Notes: generated by a model not told the origin, from the sequence alone. Positions 25,711 to 35,143 are shown, numbered from the stretch's first letter. The stretch is 64,000 nt of DNA from Paracoccus onubensis (GCF_003591515.1 NZ_QZCG01000008.1:1-64000), one strand, 5' to 3'. Numbers and translations are program-made.

Positions 25711-26577
25711 ATGAAGATCGAAGAGAAAATGCGGGCATCCCTGGGCGGGCTGACCCGCGCCGAACGGCAGGCGGCCACGCATATCCTGTCGCATTTCCCG
25801 ATGTCGGCCCTGGGTTCGATCACCACTCTGGCGCGGGCGGCGGAAGTCTCCTCGCCGACCATCGTGCGGCTGGTGCAAAAGCTTGGCTTCCGGGGCTATT
25901 CCGACTATCAGGCCGCGCTTCGGACCGAGGTGGAACGGCTGTTGGTCGCGCCGCTCTCTCTGCCCGAAGGCGCGCGCGAACCGCAGGCCCATCCGATCCA
26001 GTCCTTCGCCGCGCAGGTTGTCGGCAATATCGAGGCAACGCTGGGCCAGATCCCGGCGCAGGATTTCAACGGCGCCGCGGAAATGCTGGCCGATCCGGCC
26101 CGCAAGGTGACCGTGATGGGCGGGCGGCTGACCCATGCCCATGCCGATTACATGGCGACGCTGTTGCGGGTGATCCGCCCCGAGGTGACCTATCTGGCCG
26201 ACCACCTGACCGACTGGCAGCAGGCATTGCTGGACATGCGCGCCGGCGACGTGACGGTGATCTTCGACATCCGCCGCTACGAATCGAACGCGGTCCATCT
26301 GGCGGAACTGGCCGCCGCCCATGGGGTCAAGGTGGTGCTGATCACCGATCGCTGGCTGTCCCCCGCAGCCGCCCACGCGACCCATACCCTGCCCTGCCAT
26401 ATCGAGATGCCCGCCGCCTGGGATTCAACCGCCACGCTGATGGTGGTGGTCGAGGCGCTGCTGGCGCAGGTTCAGGGTCATCTGCCCGATCAGGTGCAAG
26501 AGCGCCTGAACCGCCTGGAAGACGTCTTCGCCCGCACCCGCGTCTTCCGTGCTCCGAAGATGAGCGGACGGGTCTAG
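25711..26577 (+). CDS. MurR/RpiR-family transcriptional regulator
   Basis: This 288-residue regulator has an RpiR helix-turn-helix at about residues 1-80 (LARAAEVSSPTIVRLVQKLGFRGYSDYQ) and a SIS-like effector domain at about 115-280 (VTVMGGRLTHAHADYMATLL, TVIFDIRRYESNAVHLAEL). ATG 25711 follows AGGAGG and a nearer GAGG. It is divergent from the TRAP-ligase-dehydrogenase operon and probably controls it. The usual GSGxS sugar-phosphate loop of SIS domains is not clear (MGGRLTHA), which may mean a non-sugar effector. Confidence 0.9.
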   Translation: MKIEEKMRASLGGLTRAERQAATHILSHFPMSALGSITTLARAAEVSSPTIVRLVQKLGFRGYSDYQAALRTEVERLLVAPLSLPEGAREPQAHPIQSFAAQVVGNIEATLGQIPAQDFNGAAEMLADPARKVTVMGGRLTHAHADYMATLLRVIRPEVTYLADHLTDWQQALLDMRAGDVTVIFDIRRYESNAVHLAELAAAHGVKVVLITDRWLSPAAAHATHTLPCHIEMPAAWDSTATLMVVVEALLAQVQGHLPDQVQERLNRLEDVFARTRVFRAPKMSGRV

Positions 26578-26687
26578 CGGCAGAGACAGCGGGGTGTTCA
26601 GCCGGGCTCAGGCCACGCGACCCGCCTGTGACCGGCAATTCCAATCATCCTTCCTCTCCGCTGCCCTTTGTTGCGGGACCTCGCCTC

Positions 26688-27707
26688 TCACATTGTCCGG
26701 TTGTGTGCTGCCTGTGTTTTTGCGGGATCGGGGCTGTGTTGTTGTTGATGTTTACCGGCCTGCACTGCGGTGATCGCGGCGGCGTATATGATATCCTCGG
26801 TCGTGCATCCTCTCGACAGGTCGTTTGCGGGCTTGTCCAGGCCCTGGAGGATCGGGCCGATGGCGGTCAGTCCGCCCAGGCGCTGGGCGATCTTGTAGCC
26901 GATATTGCCGGCGGCCAGATCGGGGAAGATGAACACGTTCGGGCGCCCGGTCAACCGGCTGCCGGGGGCCTTGCGGGCCCGGATCGCCCCGTCAAGCGCC
27001 GCGTCGAACTGAATCTCGCCATCCACCTCCAGATCGGGATCGGCGGCGCGGATCAGGGCCAGCGCCTCGTGAAGCCTGATCAGGCTGGGATGCTCGGCCG
27101 AGCCGGCGGTCGAGAAGCTCAGCAGCGCGATCCGCGGCGTCTCGGCCAGCACCTGCCGGCAGCTTCCGGCCGCCGAAAGCGCGATGGCGGCCAGCTCATC
27201 CGCATCGGGCGCGACCACCAGACCGCAATCGGCGAAGATCATCCCGCCCCGGACCGGCGCCTCCTTCGCGCAGGACAGCATCAGGAAGAAGCTGCTGACG
27301 ATCCCCGCATCCGGCGCCCGGCCGATGACCTGCAGGGCCGCGCGCACGGTCTCGGCCGTGGTGGCCACCGCCCCGCCCACCGTGCCGTCGGCCTGACCCA
27401 GCCGCACCCGCATCGCCGCCTGACGGATCGGGTCGCGCATCTCCTCCAGCGCCCGGGCCGCCGTCATGCCCTTCGGCGCCCGCAGGCGATGCCAGTGACC
27501 GGCAAGCTCGGCCAGATCGGGCGCATCCGCCGCGCGCAGGCCCCTCACCCCCGGCAAATCCGGCCCGTCCATCAATGTGATCCGCGCCAGCCCCTCCTGC
27601 GTCAGCCGCAGCGCGGCCCCGGCCACGCGCGGGTCCCCGCCCTCGGGCAGGATGATATGGCGCGGAGTGGCGCGGGCATCGGACAGGATGCGTTCCAGCG
27701 GTTTCAT
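26688..27707 (-). CDS. pta: Phosphate acetyltransferase
   Basis: This 339-residue enzyme converts acetyl phosphate plus CoA to acetyl-CoA and phosphate. It has the short Pta domain without the N-terminal DRTGG part: RHIILPEGGDPRVAGAAL, GTVGGAVATTAETVRAAL, SSFFLMLSCA, LLSFSTAGSAEHP and NVFIFPDLAAGNIGYKIAQRLG. In sulfonate catabolism it takes the acetyl phosphate made by Xsc. It is last in the leftward isethionate-type operon, 271 bp after Xsc. That gap holds GC-rich short direct repeats around TCATGCGGGG (27948-27980) but no gene. Confidence 0.92.
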   Translation of the reverse strand: MKPLERILSDARATPRHIILPEGGDPRVAGAALRLTQEGLARITLMDGPDLPGVRGLRAADAPDLAELAGHWHRLRAPKGMTAARALEEMRDPIRQAAMRVRLGQADGTVGGAVATTAETVRAALQVIGRAPDAGIVSSFFLMLSCAKEAPVRGGMIFADCGLVVAPDADELAAIALSAAGSCRQVLAETPRIALLSFSTAGSAEHPSLIRLHEALALIRAADPDLEVDGEIQFDAALDGAIRARKAPGSRLTGRPNVFIFPDLAAGNIGYKIAQRLGGLTAIGPILQGLDKPANDLSRGCTTEDIIYAAAITAVQAGKHQQQHSPDPAKTQAAHNRTM

Positions 27708-27978
27708 GGATCTTCCTCATGCTGTGACATGCGGGCCAGTGACGGTGAAAGACGGTCACCGCAGCGGGCGCGCCGGAATCTCCGGGCAGGCATTGCGCCG
27801 TCACCGCCACCGGAACCAGAGCGGCAAATCCGGGACAGACGACCCCCGGCACATGCCGCGAAAGAAGCGGGCCGCGAGGGGAGCGGGGCCGTTCTCCTCA
27901 TGATCGCCAGCCCGCGGAAAGAGAGCCAGCGGACATCCCGCCGGCGCCGCTCATGCGGGGAGCGTCATGCGGGGGGGC

Positions 27979-29760
27979 TCATGCAGCGCCCTGCTGCGGG
28001 CGCATATCGGCGGGATCGATCCCCGCCACAACCACCGGCTTCTTCATCGCGTCGCGGCGGAAAGGCTCGCCCAGCTCCTGGTTCAGCAGCACCTCGATAA
28101 AGGTGGTCTCCCGCGCCGCCATCTGCCGTTCGACCGCCTCATGCAGCGCCGAAGTCAGCTCTTCCTGCGAGCTCACCTGCACGCCCCGCGCCCCGCAGGC
28201 CTGCGCGATCCCGGCATAAGAGGTGCCGCGGTCCAGTTCCGTGCCGACGAAATTGTTGTCGTACCACAGCGTCGTGTTCCGCTTCTCCGCGCCCCATTGA
28301 TAATTGCGGAAGATCACCATGGTGATCGCCGGCCAGTCGTCGCGCCCGCAGGCGGTCATCTCGTTCATCGAGATCCCGAAAGCGCCATCCCCCGCGAAGC
28401 CGATCACCGGCGTGCCGGGATTGCCAAGCTTGGCGCCCAGGATCGCCGGGAAGCCATAGCCGCAGGGGCCGAACAGGCCGGGAGCCAGATATTTGCGCCC
28501 CGCCCCGAAGCTGGGATAGGCGTTGCCGATGGCGCAGTTATTGCCGATATCGCTGCTGATGATCGCGTCTTTCGGCACCGCCTGCATGATCGCCCGCCAG
28601 GCCTGACGGGGCGACATCAGCCCGGCATCGCGGATGCGCGCGCCGGCATTCCATTCGGTGCCCGGATCGTCATCCTCGTGATCCAGGCTCGACAGTTCCT
28701 GCGCCCAGCGCGATTTGGTCTGCGCCACCAGATCGCGCCGCTCCTGGCGCCCCTGATCGCCGGCGCTCTCCGAAAGCTGCGCCAGAACGCTCCGCGCCAC
28801 CTTGCCCGCATCGCCCTGGATACCCACCGTCACCTTCTTGGTCAGCCCGATCCGGTCGGCATTGATATCGACCTGGATAATCTTCGCCTCCTTCGGCCAG
28901 TAGTCGATCCCATAGCCCGGCAGGGTCGAGAACGGATTGAACCGCGTGCCCAGCGCCAGCACCACATCGGCCTGGGCGATGATCTCCATCGCCGGCTTCG
29001 AGCCGTCATAGCCCAGAGGGCCCATGGCCAGCGGATGCGCGCCGGGGAAGCTGTCATTATGCTGATAATTGCTGCAGACCGGCGCATCCAGACGCTCGGC
29101 CAGCCCGACCAGATCGGGGATCGCCCCCGACAGCACCACGCCCGCCCCCGACAGGATCACCGGGAAATCGGCCTCCGACAGCAGCCTTGCCGCCTCGGCC
29201 ACCGCCTGCTCGCCGCCCGAGGGCCGCTCAAACGCCACCACCTGCGGCAGATCCACATCGATCACCTGCGTCCACATATCCCGCGGGATATTGATCTGCG
29301 CCGGCGCCGAGTTGCGCCAGGCCTGCATGATCACCCGGTTCAGCACCTCGGGAATGCGCGAAGGGTCGCGCACCTCTTCCTGATAGCAGACGCAATCCGC
29401 GAAAAGCCGCATCTGCTCCATCTCCTGGAACCCGCCCTGACCGATCGTCCTGTTCGCCGCCTGCGGCGTCACCAGCAAAAGCGGCGTATGGTTCCAATAG
29501 GCCGTCTTGACCGGCGTCACGAAACCCGTCACCCCCGGCCCGTTCTGCGCGATCGCCATCGACATCTTTCCCGTCGAGCGCGTGAAACCATCCGCCATCA
29601 GACCCGCATTCGTCTCATGCGCGCAGTCCCAGAAACGGATCCCCGCACGCGGAAAAAGATCGCTCACAGGCATCATCGCAGAACCGATGATCCCGAACGC
29701 ATGCTCGATACCGTGAAGCTGCAATACCTTAACAAAAGACTCCTCAGTCGTCATTCGCAT
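27979..29760 (-). CDS. xsc: Sulfoacetaldehyde acetyltransferase
   Basis: This 593-residue thiamine-diphosphate enzyme splits sulfoacetaldehyde with phosphate into sulfite and acetyl phosphate. The sequence is a full-length match to Xsc: VKVLQLHGIEHAFGIIGSAM and FWDCAHETNAGLMADGFTRS near the N-terminus. The ThDP motif GDGAFGISMNEMTACGRDDW runs on to RNYQWGAEKRNTT. It starts 11 bp after the dehydrogenase gene, at ATG 29760 behind AGGAG. Xsc is a marker of C2 sulfonate catabolism. Sulfite export or oxidation genes are not in this window. Confidence 0.95.
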   Translation of the reverse strand: MRMTTEESFVKVLQLHGIEHAFGIIGSAMMPVSDLFPRAGIRFWDCAHETNAGLMADGFTRSTGKMSMAIAQNGPGVTGFVTPVKTAYWNHTPLLLVTPQAANRTIGQGGFQEMEQMRLFADCVCYQEEVRDPSRIPEVLNRVIMQAWRNSAPAQINIPRDMWTQVIDVDLPQVVAFERPSGGEQAVAEAARLLSEADFPVILSGAGVVLSGAIPDLVGLAERLDAPVCSNYQHNDSFPGAHPLAMGPLGYDGSKPAMEIIAQADVVLALGTRFNPFSTLPGYGIDYWPKEAKIIQVDINADRIGLTKKVTVGIQGDAGKVARSVLAQLSESAGDQGRQERRDLVAQTKSRWAQELSSLDHEDDDPGTEWNAGARIRDAGLMSPRQAWRAIMQAVPKDAIISSDIGNNCAIGNAYPSFGAGRKYLAPGLFGPCGYGFPAILGAKLGNPGTPVIGFAGDGAFGISMNEMTACGRDDWPAITMVIFRNYQWGAEKRNTTLWYDNNFVGTELDRGTSYAGIAQACGARGVQVSSQEELTSALHEAVERQMAARETTFIEVLLNQELGEPFRRDAMKKPVVVAGIDPADMRPQQGAA

Positions 29761-29770
29761 CCTGAATCTC

Positions 29771-31426
29771 CTATGCTACATTGTGAATCGGATCGCGCGG
29801 CTCATCCGCCATTCGCGTGACCGGGCGGTCTTCCAGAACCATCGACGCCAGTTTCGCGCCGATCATCATGGCCGGAGCATTCGTGTTGCCGGAAACGATC
29901 TGCGGCATGATCGAACAATCGGCGACACGAAGACCGCGCACCCCACGCACCCGCAATCGCGGATCGACGACCGCTTTTCCGTCGGTGCCCATCCGGCATG
30001 TGCCCGTGGGGTGATAGATGGTGGTCGAATTCAGCCGCGCCCAGGCCAAAAGCTGATCATCGCCGTCCAGATCCGCCGCTGGCCTGAACTCTTCCGAGAT
30101 CGCCGATTTCAGCGGCTCGGTTCTGGCGAGGGCGCGGGCAATCCTGATGCCGGCGACGATGGTATTGCGGTCCGTTTCGGTCGCAAGATAATTCGGATTG
30201 ATCACCGGCGCGTCCCTTGCATCCGCCGAGCGCAATGCGACGGACCCGCGACTTTCCGGGCGAAGCTGACAGACCGACTGGGTGAATGCCGAAAAGGGAT
30301 GTACGCCTTCGCCCGGACTGTCCGCCGACCATGGCTGAATATGGAACTGGATATCCGGCGTCGCCAGTTCGGGGCGGGTTTTCATGAAGCCGAAGACCAG
30401 ACTGGCCGCCATGGTCATGGGGCCGGTGCGGAACATGGCATATTCGGCAGCGATCTTCATCTTGTTGAAGCTGCTGCGGACCTCGTCATTCAGGGTCGCC
30501 TCATGGCATTTGAATACCAATCGCGCCTGAAGATGATCCTGCAAATTCAGGCCGACTTCCGGAGAGGCGGCAACCGTCCCGATACCATGCGAGGCAAGAT
30601 GTTCCGGATCGCCGATACCGGACAGCATGAGGATCTGGGGCGAGCCGATCGCCCCCGCGCAAAGAATGACCTCGTGACGCGCGGTAATCACCTGCCTGCT
30701 ACCATCGGGACGGGCGATTTCCACCCCTGTCGCCACACCGTCGCGGACCACCACGCGAAGAACCTGCGCCCGGGTTGCGACCGACAGATTGGCGCGGTCG
30801 CGAACAGGCTTCAGAAATGCGGTGGCCGCCGAGCAGCGTTTGCCCTTGTTCACCGTCAGCTGGAAATGTCCGACGCCCTCCTGAACGGGACCGTTGTAAT
30901 CCGGGTTGTATTCGATGCCGTTCGCATTCGCCGCCCTGATCCATCTTTCGCAGATTTCCCGACGCAGGCGCGGGTCGGATACCTGTAGCGGACCGCTCGT
31001 GCCCCGGCCCTCGGCCCCGCCACGCTGAAAGGTTTCGAGTTCCTCGAAGATCGGGGCGACATCCGTCCAGGACCAGCCGCGATTGCCAAGCTGCGCCCAG
31101 TGATCGTAATCCTCGCGCTGGCCGCGGACGTAAAGCAATCCGTTCAGCGAAGACGAGCCGCCAAGAACCTTGCCGCGCGGCCAGGGCAGGGAACGGCCAC
31201 CCAAAGCGGCATCGGGCTCTGTGCGGTAACACCAGTCGAAGGCGGGATTATCCATGGTCCGGAAATATCCGACGGGAATGTGGATCCACGGGCTGGAATC
31301 GCGGCCTCCCGCTTCGATCAGCGTCACAGTGATCGACGGATCCTCGCTAAGGCGATTGGCGACCACGCAGCCGGCCGATCCCGCGCCAACCACCACGTAA
31401 TCCGCACTGTCCGGTGCCTGACTCAT
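29771..31426 (-). CDS. iseJ: GMC-family flavin dehydrogenase, probable isethionate dehydrogenase
   Basis: This 551-residue FAD enzyme of the choline-dehydrogenase family has the dinucleotide motif VVVGAGSAGCVVANRLSED, GMC signature 1 (LGGSSSLNGLLYVRGQ), signature 2 (GAIGSPQILMLSGIGDP) and the catalytic-histidine region TIYHPTGTCRMGTDG. The start at 31426 follows AAGGAG. In Cupriavidus necator a membrane-bound dehydrogenase of this kind oxidises isethionate to sulfoacetaldehyde, and the Xsc gene next door needs exactly that product. Choline dehydrogenase is the sequence alternative, but no betaine-pathway gene is nearby. Confidence 0.78.
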   Translation of the reverse strand: MSQAPDSADYVVVGAGSAGCVVANRLSEDPSITVTLIEAGGRDSSPWIHIPVGYFRTMDNPAFDWCYRTEPDAALGGRSLPWPRGKVLGGSSSLNGLLYVRGQREDYDHWAQLGNRGWSWTDVAPIFEELETFQRGGAEGRGTSGPLQVSDPRLRREICERWIRAANANGIEYNPDYNGPVQEGVGHFQLTVNKGKRCSAATAFLKPVRDRANLSVATRAQVLRVVVRDGVATGVEIARPDGSRQVITARHEVILCAGAIGSPQILMLSGIGDPEHLASHGIGTVAASPEVGLNLQDHLQARLVFKCHEATLNDEVRSSFNKMKIAAEYAMFRTGPMTMAASLVFGFMKTRPELATPDIQFHIQPWSADSPGEGVHPFSAFTQSVCQLRPESRGSVALRSADARDAPVINPNYLATETDRNTIVAGIRIARALARTEPLKSAISEEFRPAADLDGDDQLLAWARLNSTTIYHPTGTCRMGTDGKAVVDPRLRVRGVRGLRVADCSIMPQIVSGNTNAPAMMIGAKLASMVLEDRPVTRMADEPRDPIHNVA

Positions 31427-31485
31427 CTTATACTCCTTCCAAGGCGGCTGTTGGGTGCAAGGACCCGCAAAGGTCCCTGCCGTTT

Positions 31486-32793
31486 TCAGATCTGGGGGCG
31501 TCGTCCGATCAGGATGGCACTGATCATCGATACGATGCCGGCGAAGACGACATAGCAGCACAGCCAGAAGGGATCGTTGTCGTTCACAGCCATCAGACCC
31601 GTTGCGATCATCGGCGTGATGCCTGACGCGAATATTCCCGAGAACTGGTAAACGAATGAGACGCCGGTATAGCGGACCGTGGGATCGAAAAGATCCGCGA
31701 ACAGCGCCGCCTCGGGGCCGTAGCACATCGGATAGACGATACCGAACGGCAGCACGATCCCAAGGATGACAAGGAAGGGATCGCCGCTGGACATCAATGC
31801 GAATGCGGGAAACACGCTGAGGACCAGAAGAAACGAGCCGATCGCATAGATGCGCGGGCGACCGATCCGGTCGGACAGCCGGCCAAAGAAGGGAATGCAG
31901 AAAATCATCACGACTGCGGCACCGCAGACAGTCCACAAGGCAAAGGACCGCTCCATCCCGACGTAACGCGTCAGGTAGACGATCGAGAAGACCGCGAAGA
32001 TGTTGAAGAACACGCCATCGATATACCGGGCGCCCATGCCCAGCAGCACATTGGCCGGATAGCGCTTCAGCATCGTGACGATGGGCAGGCCCTGATCACG
32101 CCCACGGGATTCGGCCTTTGCCTTTTCGAATTCGGGGCTTTCGTTGATCGTGGCGCGGATCCATGTGCCAAGGAAAACAAGAATGATCGAGGCCACGAAA
32201 GCAGAGCGCCAGCCCCAGGCCATGAAAGCGTCATCTGGCAAAAGGGTCAGCAGCGCCATGACGCCCGCTGCCATGAACAGGCCCAGCGACAGCCCGATCT
32301 GGGGGATGGACGCATAAAAGCCCCGCTTTCCCTGCGGCGCGTATTCATAGGCCATCAGGACCGCGCCGCCCCATTCTCCGCCGATTCCGATACCCTGTGC
32401 GACACGCAGGATCAGCAACAATATCGGCGCCAGGATGCCGATGCTCTCATAGGTCGGCAAAAGCCCGATCATGACCGTGGCGCCGCCCATCAGCAGCAGG
32501 GAAATCACCAGCATGGTCTTCCGGCCAATCCGGTCTCCGTAATGACCGAAGATCAGGCCCCCCAACGGACGGGCGACGAAACCCACCGCGAAAGTCGCAT
32601 ATGCCAGAAGAATTGAAATCGTCGCGTCGTCGGAAGGAAAGAAAAGTTCGTTAAAGACGATTCCGGCAACCACGCCGTAGAGAAAAAAATCATACCACTC
32701 GATCGTGGACCCGATGAGACTTGCCAATGCGACCTTTCGCACATCGTTAGTAACTACCCCTTTGGAATAGCCGGTCAAAGCTGCGTCCGACAT
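31486..32793 (-). CDS. iseU: MFS metabolite:H+ symporter (MHS family), probable isethionate uptake
   Basis: This 435-residue inner-membrane transporter of twelve segments belongs to the ProP/ShiA-like MHS family: GSTIEWYDFFLYGVVAGIVF, RPLGGLIFGHYGDRIGRKTM and GEWGGAVLMAYEYAP. The start at 32793 (MSDAALTGYSKG) follows GGGAGG; an in-frame extension to 32883 lacks family similarity. It is the first gene of the operon with the dehydrogenase, Xsc and Pta. The published IseU in terrestrial bacteria is a single-component permease, which supports the assignment. Confidence 0.8.
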   Translation of the reverse strand: MSDAALTGYSKGVVTNDVRKVALASLIGSTIEWYDFFLYGVVAGIVFNELFFPSDDATISILLAYATFAVGFVARPLGGLIFGHYGDRIGRKTMLVISLLLMGGATVMIGLLPTYESIGILAPILLLILRVAQGIGIGGEWGGAVLMAYEYAPQGKRGFYASIPQIGLSLGLFMAAGVMALLTLLPDDAFMAWGWRSAFVASIILVFLGTWIRATINESPEFEKAKAESRGRDQGLPIVTMLKRYPANVLLGMGARYIDGVFFNIFAVFSIVYLTRYVGMERSFALWTVCGAAVVMIFCIPFFGRLSDRIGRPRIYAIGSFLLVLSVFPAFALMSSGDPFLVILGIVLPFGIVYPMCYGPEAALFADLFDPTVRYTGVSFVYQFSGIFASGITPMIATGLMAVNDNDPFWLCCYVVFAGIVSMISAILIGRRPQI

Positions 32794-32906
32794 TACGCCC
32801 TCCCATGCGTTGTGACGGTTGTCATTGACATCTTCATGCCTGCACCGCCGCCTCCTCGCGACGATCTGGACCGGATTTGACATTGGCGGATATGCAGAGT
32901 CAACGC

Positions 32907-32933
32907 AAAAATGAGACTATCAGTCTCATTTTT
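32907..32933. promoter_or_regulatory. 27-bp perfect palindrome between iseU and iclR genes
   Basis: AAAAATGAGACT and AGTCTCATTTTT are perfect 12-bp arms around the 3-nt centre ATC. The palindrome sits between divergent genes, 63 bp from the IclR start and 114 bp from the MHS transporter start. No gene ends here, so an operator is more likely than a terminator. Control by the adjacent IclR regulator of both directions is the simplest reading. Confidence 0.68.
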
Positions 32934-32995
32934 TGGACAAGTAGACGATCATGCAAAGAGCGATTAGGTTGTCGCTGCGCAAAAAGGAAGTTCGA

Positions 32996-33763
32996 ATGCC
33001 GGTCTCTGCAACACCCGAAAAACCCGCGACAAGTCTAAGAAATCTGCTTATTCTTGAGGCGCTTGCGTTAAGTTCAAGACCGATGACGGTTATGGAGCTG
33101 AACGCGTCTTTGAACTTGCCCAAGCCGACGATCCACCGACTTGTCGCAACGCTGGAGGAAGAAGGCTTTCTCATCCGGCATATCGACAGGCGCAGCTACC
33201 TTCCCGGCGCGAAACTGCGGCAAATGATGCTGGGAGTCATGCGGCTGGGTCAGCACAATCTGGCACAGCGTGAAATCCTGATCAGGCTGAACGAGCGCAT
33301 CCGTGAGACCTGCAACCTTTCCATCCCCGACACCGATGCGATGATTTATGTCGATCGTGTCGAAACCCAATGGCCGCTGAGAATCCAGCTGCATGTCGGC
33401 TCGCGCGTGCCGCTGCATGCGACCTCGGCCGGCAAGGTTTTCCTTGCCCATATGGCGCCCGAACTTCTCGACCGCTTTCTGGCGACCGCTCAATTGCAGG
33501 CCTACACGGCCAACTCCATCACCGATCCGGCCCAGCTTCGACAACAGCTGGATCGCATTCGCGATCAGGGTTACTCAACCGATAACGAAGAATTTGTTCA
33601 GGGAATGATCGCGATTGCCGTTCCGGTTCCCGGTCAGGACGGAGATCTAGCGGCGACCGTGTCGTTTCACGCCCCTCACCAGAGACTGACGCTGGAACAG
33701 GGGCTGACGCATCTTGATGACCTGCGAAAGGCGGCGGATGCCCTGACGCAGGTGATCGGTTAG
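32996..33763 (+). CDS. iseR: IclR-family transcriptional regulator (IseR-like)
   Basis: This 255-residue regulator has an IclR winged helix at about residues 10-75 (NLPKPTIHRLVATLEEEGFLIR) and the C-terminal GAF-like effector domain with LHATSAGKVFLAHM and GYSTDNEEFVQGMIAIAVPV. ATG 32996 is chosen over ATG 32951 because AAGGAAG lies directly upstream. It is divergent from the transporter-dehydrogenase-Xsc-Pta operon. An IclR-type IseR was reported for isethionate clusters, so it probably responds to isethionate. Confidence 0.87.
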   Translation: MPVSATPEKPATSLRNLLILEALALSSRPMTVMELNASLNLPKPTIHRLVATLEEEGFLIRHIDRRSYLPGAKLRQMMLGVMRLGQHNLAQREILIRLNERIRETCNLSIPDTDAMIYVDRVETQWPLRIQLHVGSRVPLHATSAGKVFLAHMAPELLDRFLATAQLQAYTANSITDPAQLRQQLDRIRDQGYSTDNEEFVQGMIAIAVPVPGQDGDLAATVSFHAPHQRLTLEQGLTHLDDLRKAADALTQVIG

Positions 33764-33800
33764 GTCCATCCCGGTGGCAAGCTTCGCGCCATGTGCAAAC

Positions 33801-33822
33801 GCCCCGCCATCGGCAGCGGGGC
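33801..33822 (+). terminator. Stem-loop after the IclR gene
   Basis: GCCCCGC and GCGGGGC form a perfect 7-bp stem with an 8-nt loop, 38 bp after the IclR stop codon. No T run follows, so this is at best a weak intrinsic or Rho-assisted terminator between the IclR gene and the next island. Confidence 0.4.
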
Positions 33823-33989
33823 CGAGGCCCGCGCCCGGCAATGCCGCTGAAGAAGGGCGTGACGGCAAGACATCGGAATCGCGGCTTGCAACGGCAGAGG
33901 CAAACCGGATAAAATAGCACGGAAGCACGCCCGGGTTTTCATTTTTTTAACGATTAGCGTTCATGTTTCGATGGCGGAGCAAAGAGTAT

Positions 33990-35063
33990 ATGATCAATCC
34001 AAGCAGCCACGATATTGAGCCTGAAGCGGATCGCGCCGAACCCGCGCCCCGATGGCTGATCAATTTCCGACGATCGGGTCATCGCAGCGGCAGCTATATC
34101 TCCGGCGACGGTTTCGGCGCTGTGTTCACCGACCGGGGCGACAATGTGCTTATGGTCAGCTTCGACAATGTCTCTTCCGCCGCCGAAGATGCGTTGGATC
34201 GTCTGCCCTGGGGCTATGATTTTGTTGCCAAGAATGGATGGTCGCAACTGGGGGTAATGACCTTCGGGGCCGACTGGTACCGAAATCCGGGGGTTCTGGA
34301 TCATCTGGAAAATCTGCGGGATCAGGGGTTTTTCCGGCGGTTCGGAAAGGTCGTCATGACCGGCACCTCGATGGGGGGATATGCGGCATGCGCCTTTGCC
34401 TCGCTGGCACCCGGCTGCACGGTGATCGCCTTTTCGCCGCAATCGACGCTGAAACCCGAACTGGTGCCGTGGGAAACCCGGTTTCCCGCAGGCCGCCGCG
34501 CGGATTGGAGCGGGGCTTTCGCCGACGGGGCCGCTGAATCCGCCGCCGCGGGACAGGTTTTTCTGGTCTACGATCCGGGCTTCCAGCTTGATCAACGCCA
34601 TATAGACCGCTTTACCGCGCCGAATGTCGTTCACCTGAAGGCGCGCTATGCAGGGCATAAATCCGCGTTGTTCCTGCGCCGGGCCGGGCTTTTGTCGACG
34701 GTCGTGCGGCAGATTGTTGCGGGAAGGATGTCGCCACAGGAATTCGCCCGGATCTATCGCGCCGGCCGCACCGTGCCATGGTATCTATATGCGATGAAAG
34801 CCAGGATCGGCGAGGGAAGGCATGCGCATCTTCTGCCGCGTTTCGCAAAGGCCGTCAGCAGCCTTGGAAACGAGAAAATCGCCCGCTCGGCGCTGGCAAT
34901 GGCAAAAGAGCGAAGCGGTCCGCCCCCGGGAAACGCGCGGCTCAGACCGACCTCGCATGAGATGATCCTTGCCGCGTCGGCAAGGATGACCGTGGATTCC
35001 GAAGAGTTGCCCTGGCAAAATGTCCAGAAACACCGACAGAAGAATCTTATGAACTGGAAGTGA
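33990..35063 (+). CDS. Alpha/beta-hydrolase-like protein of unknown function (island protein 1)
   Basis: I do not recognise a characterised homologue. The 357-residue protein has no signal peptide or membrane segment. Its core carries a nucleophile elbow VVMTGTSMGGYAACAF (Ser127 counted from ATG 33990), a strand ending VFLVYDP with a candidate acid, and HKSALFLRR with a candidate histidine, so a serine-hydrolase triad is plausible. The same core recurs as the C-terminal half of the protein at 36967-39087, including WGYDFV, GWSxLGVMTF and SLAPGC. ATG 33963 is possible, but only 33990 has a GGAG upstream. The C-terminal 100 residues are basic and unlike the paralogue. Confidence 0.72.
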   Translation: MINPSSHDIEPEADRAEPAPRWLINFRRSGHRSGSYISGDGFGAVFTDRGDNVLMVSFDNVSSAAEDALDRLPWGYDFVAKNGWSQLGVMTFGADWYRNPGVLDHLENLRDQGFFRRFGKVVMTGTSMGGYAACAFASLAPGCTVIAFSPQSTLKPELVPWETRFPAGRRADWSGAFADGAAESAAAGQVFLVYDPGFQLDQRHIDRFTAPNVVHLKARYAGHKSALFLRRAGLLSTVVRQIVAGRMSPQEFARIYRAGRTVPWYLYAMKARIGEGRHAHLLPRFAKAVSSLGNEKIARSALAMAKERSGPPPGNARLRPTSHEMILAASARMTVDSEELPWQNVQKHRQKNLMNWK

Positions 35064-35143
35064 CGACAAGGCGCAGGCTCCCGGGTCGCGGCGATTGTCC
35101 GGCAGGGCAAGGGGCCGGCGGTTGTCCTTCGCGATTATTTTAA

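Noticed and set aside
27948..27980. Short direct repeats around TCATGCGGGG, considered as a repeat array
   Set aside because: Only three very short irregular units next to the xsc stop; no spacer structure, so not CRISPR or a VNTR worth calling.
25680..28100. 806-codon plus-strand open frame
   Set aside because: Spans the RpiR gene in another frame and runs antisense to Pta; no recognisable domain.
27967..29820. 617-codon plus-strand open frame
   Set aside because: Antisense to the unmistakable xsc gene.
33963..33989. ATG 33963 as the start of island protein 1
   Set aside because: No ribosome site upstream, whereas ATG 33990 has a GGAG; kept only as an alternative.
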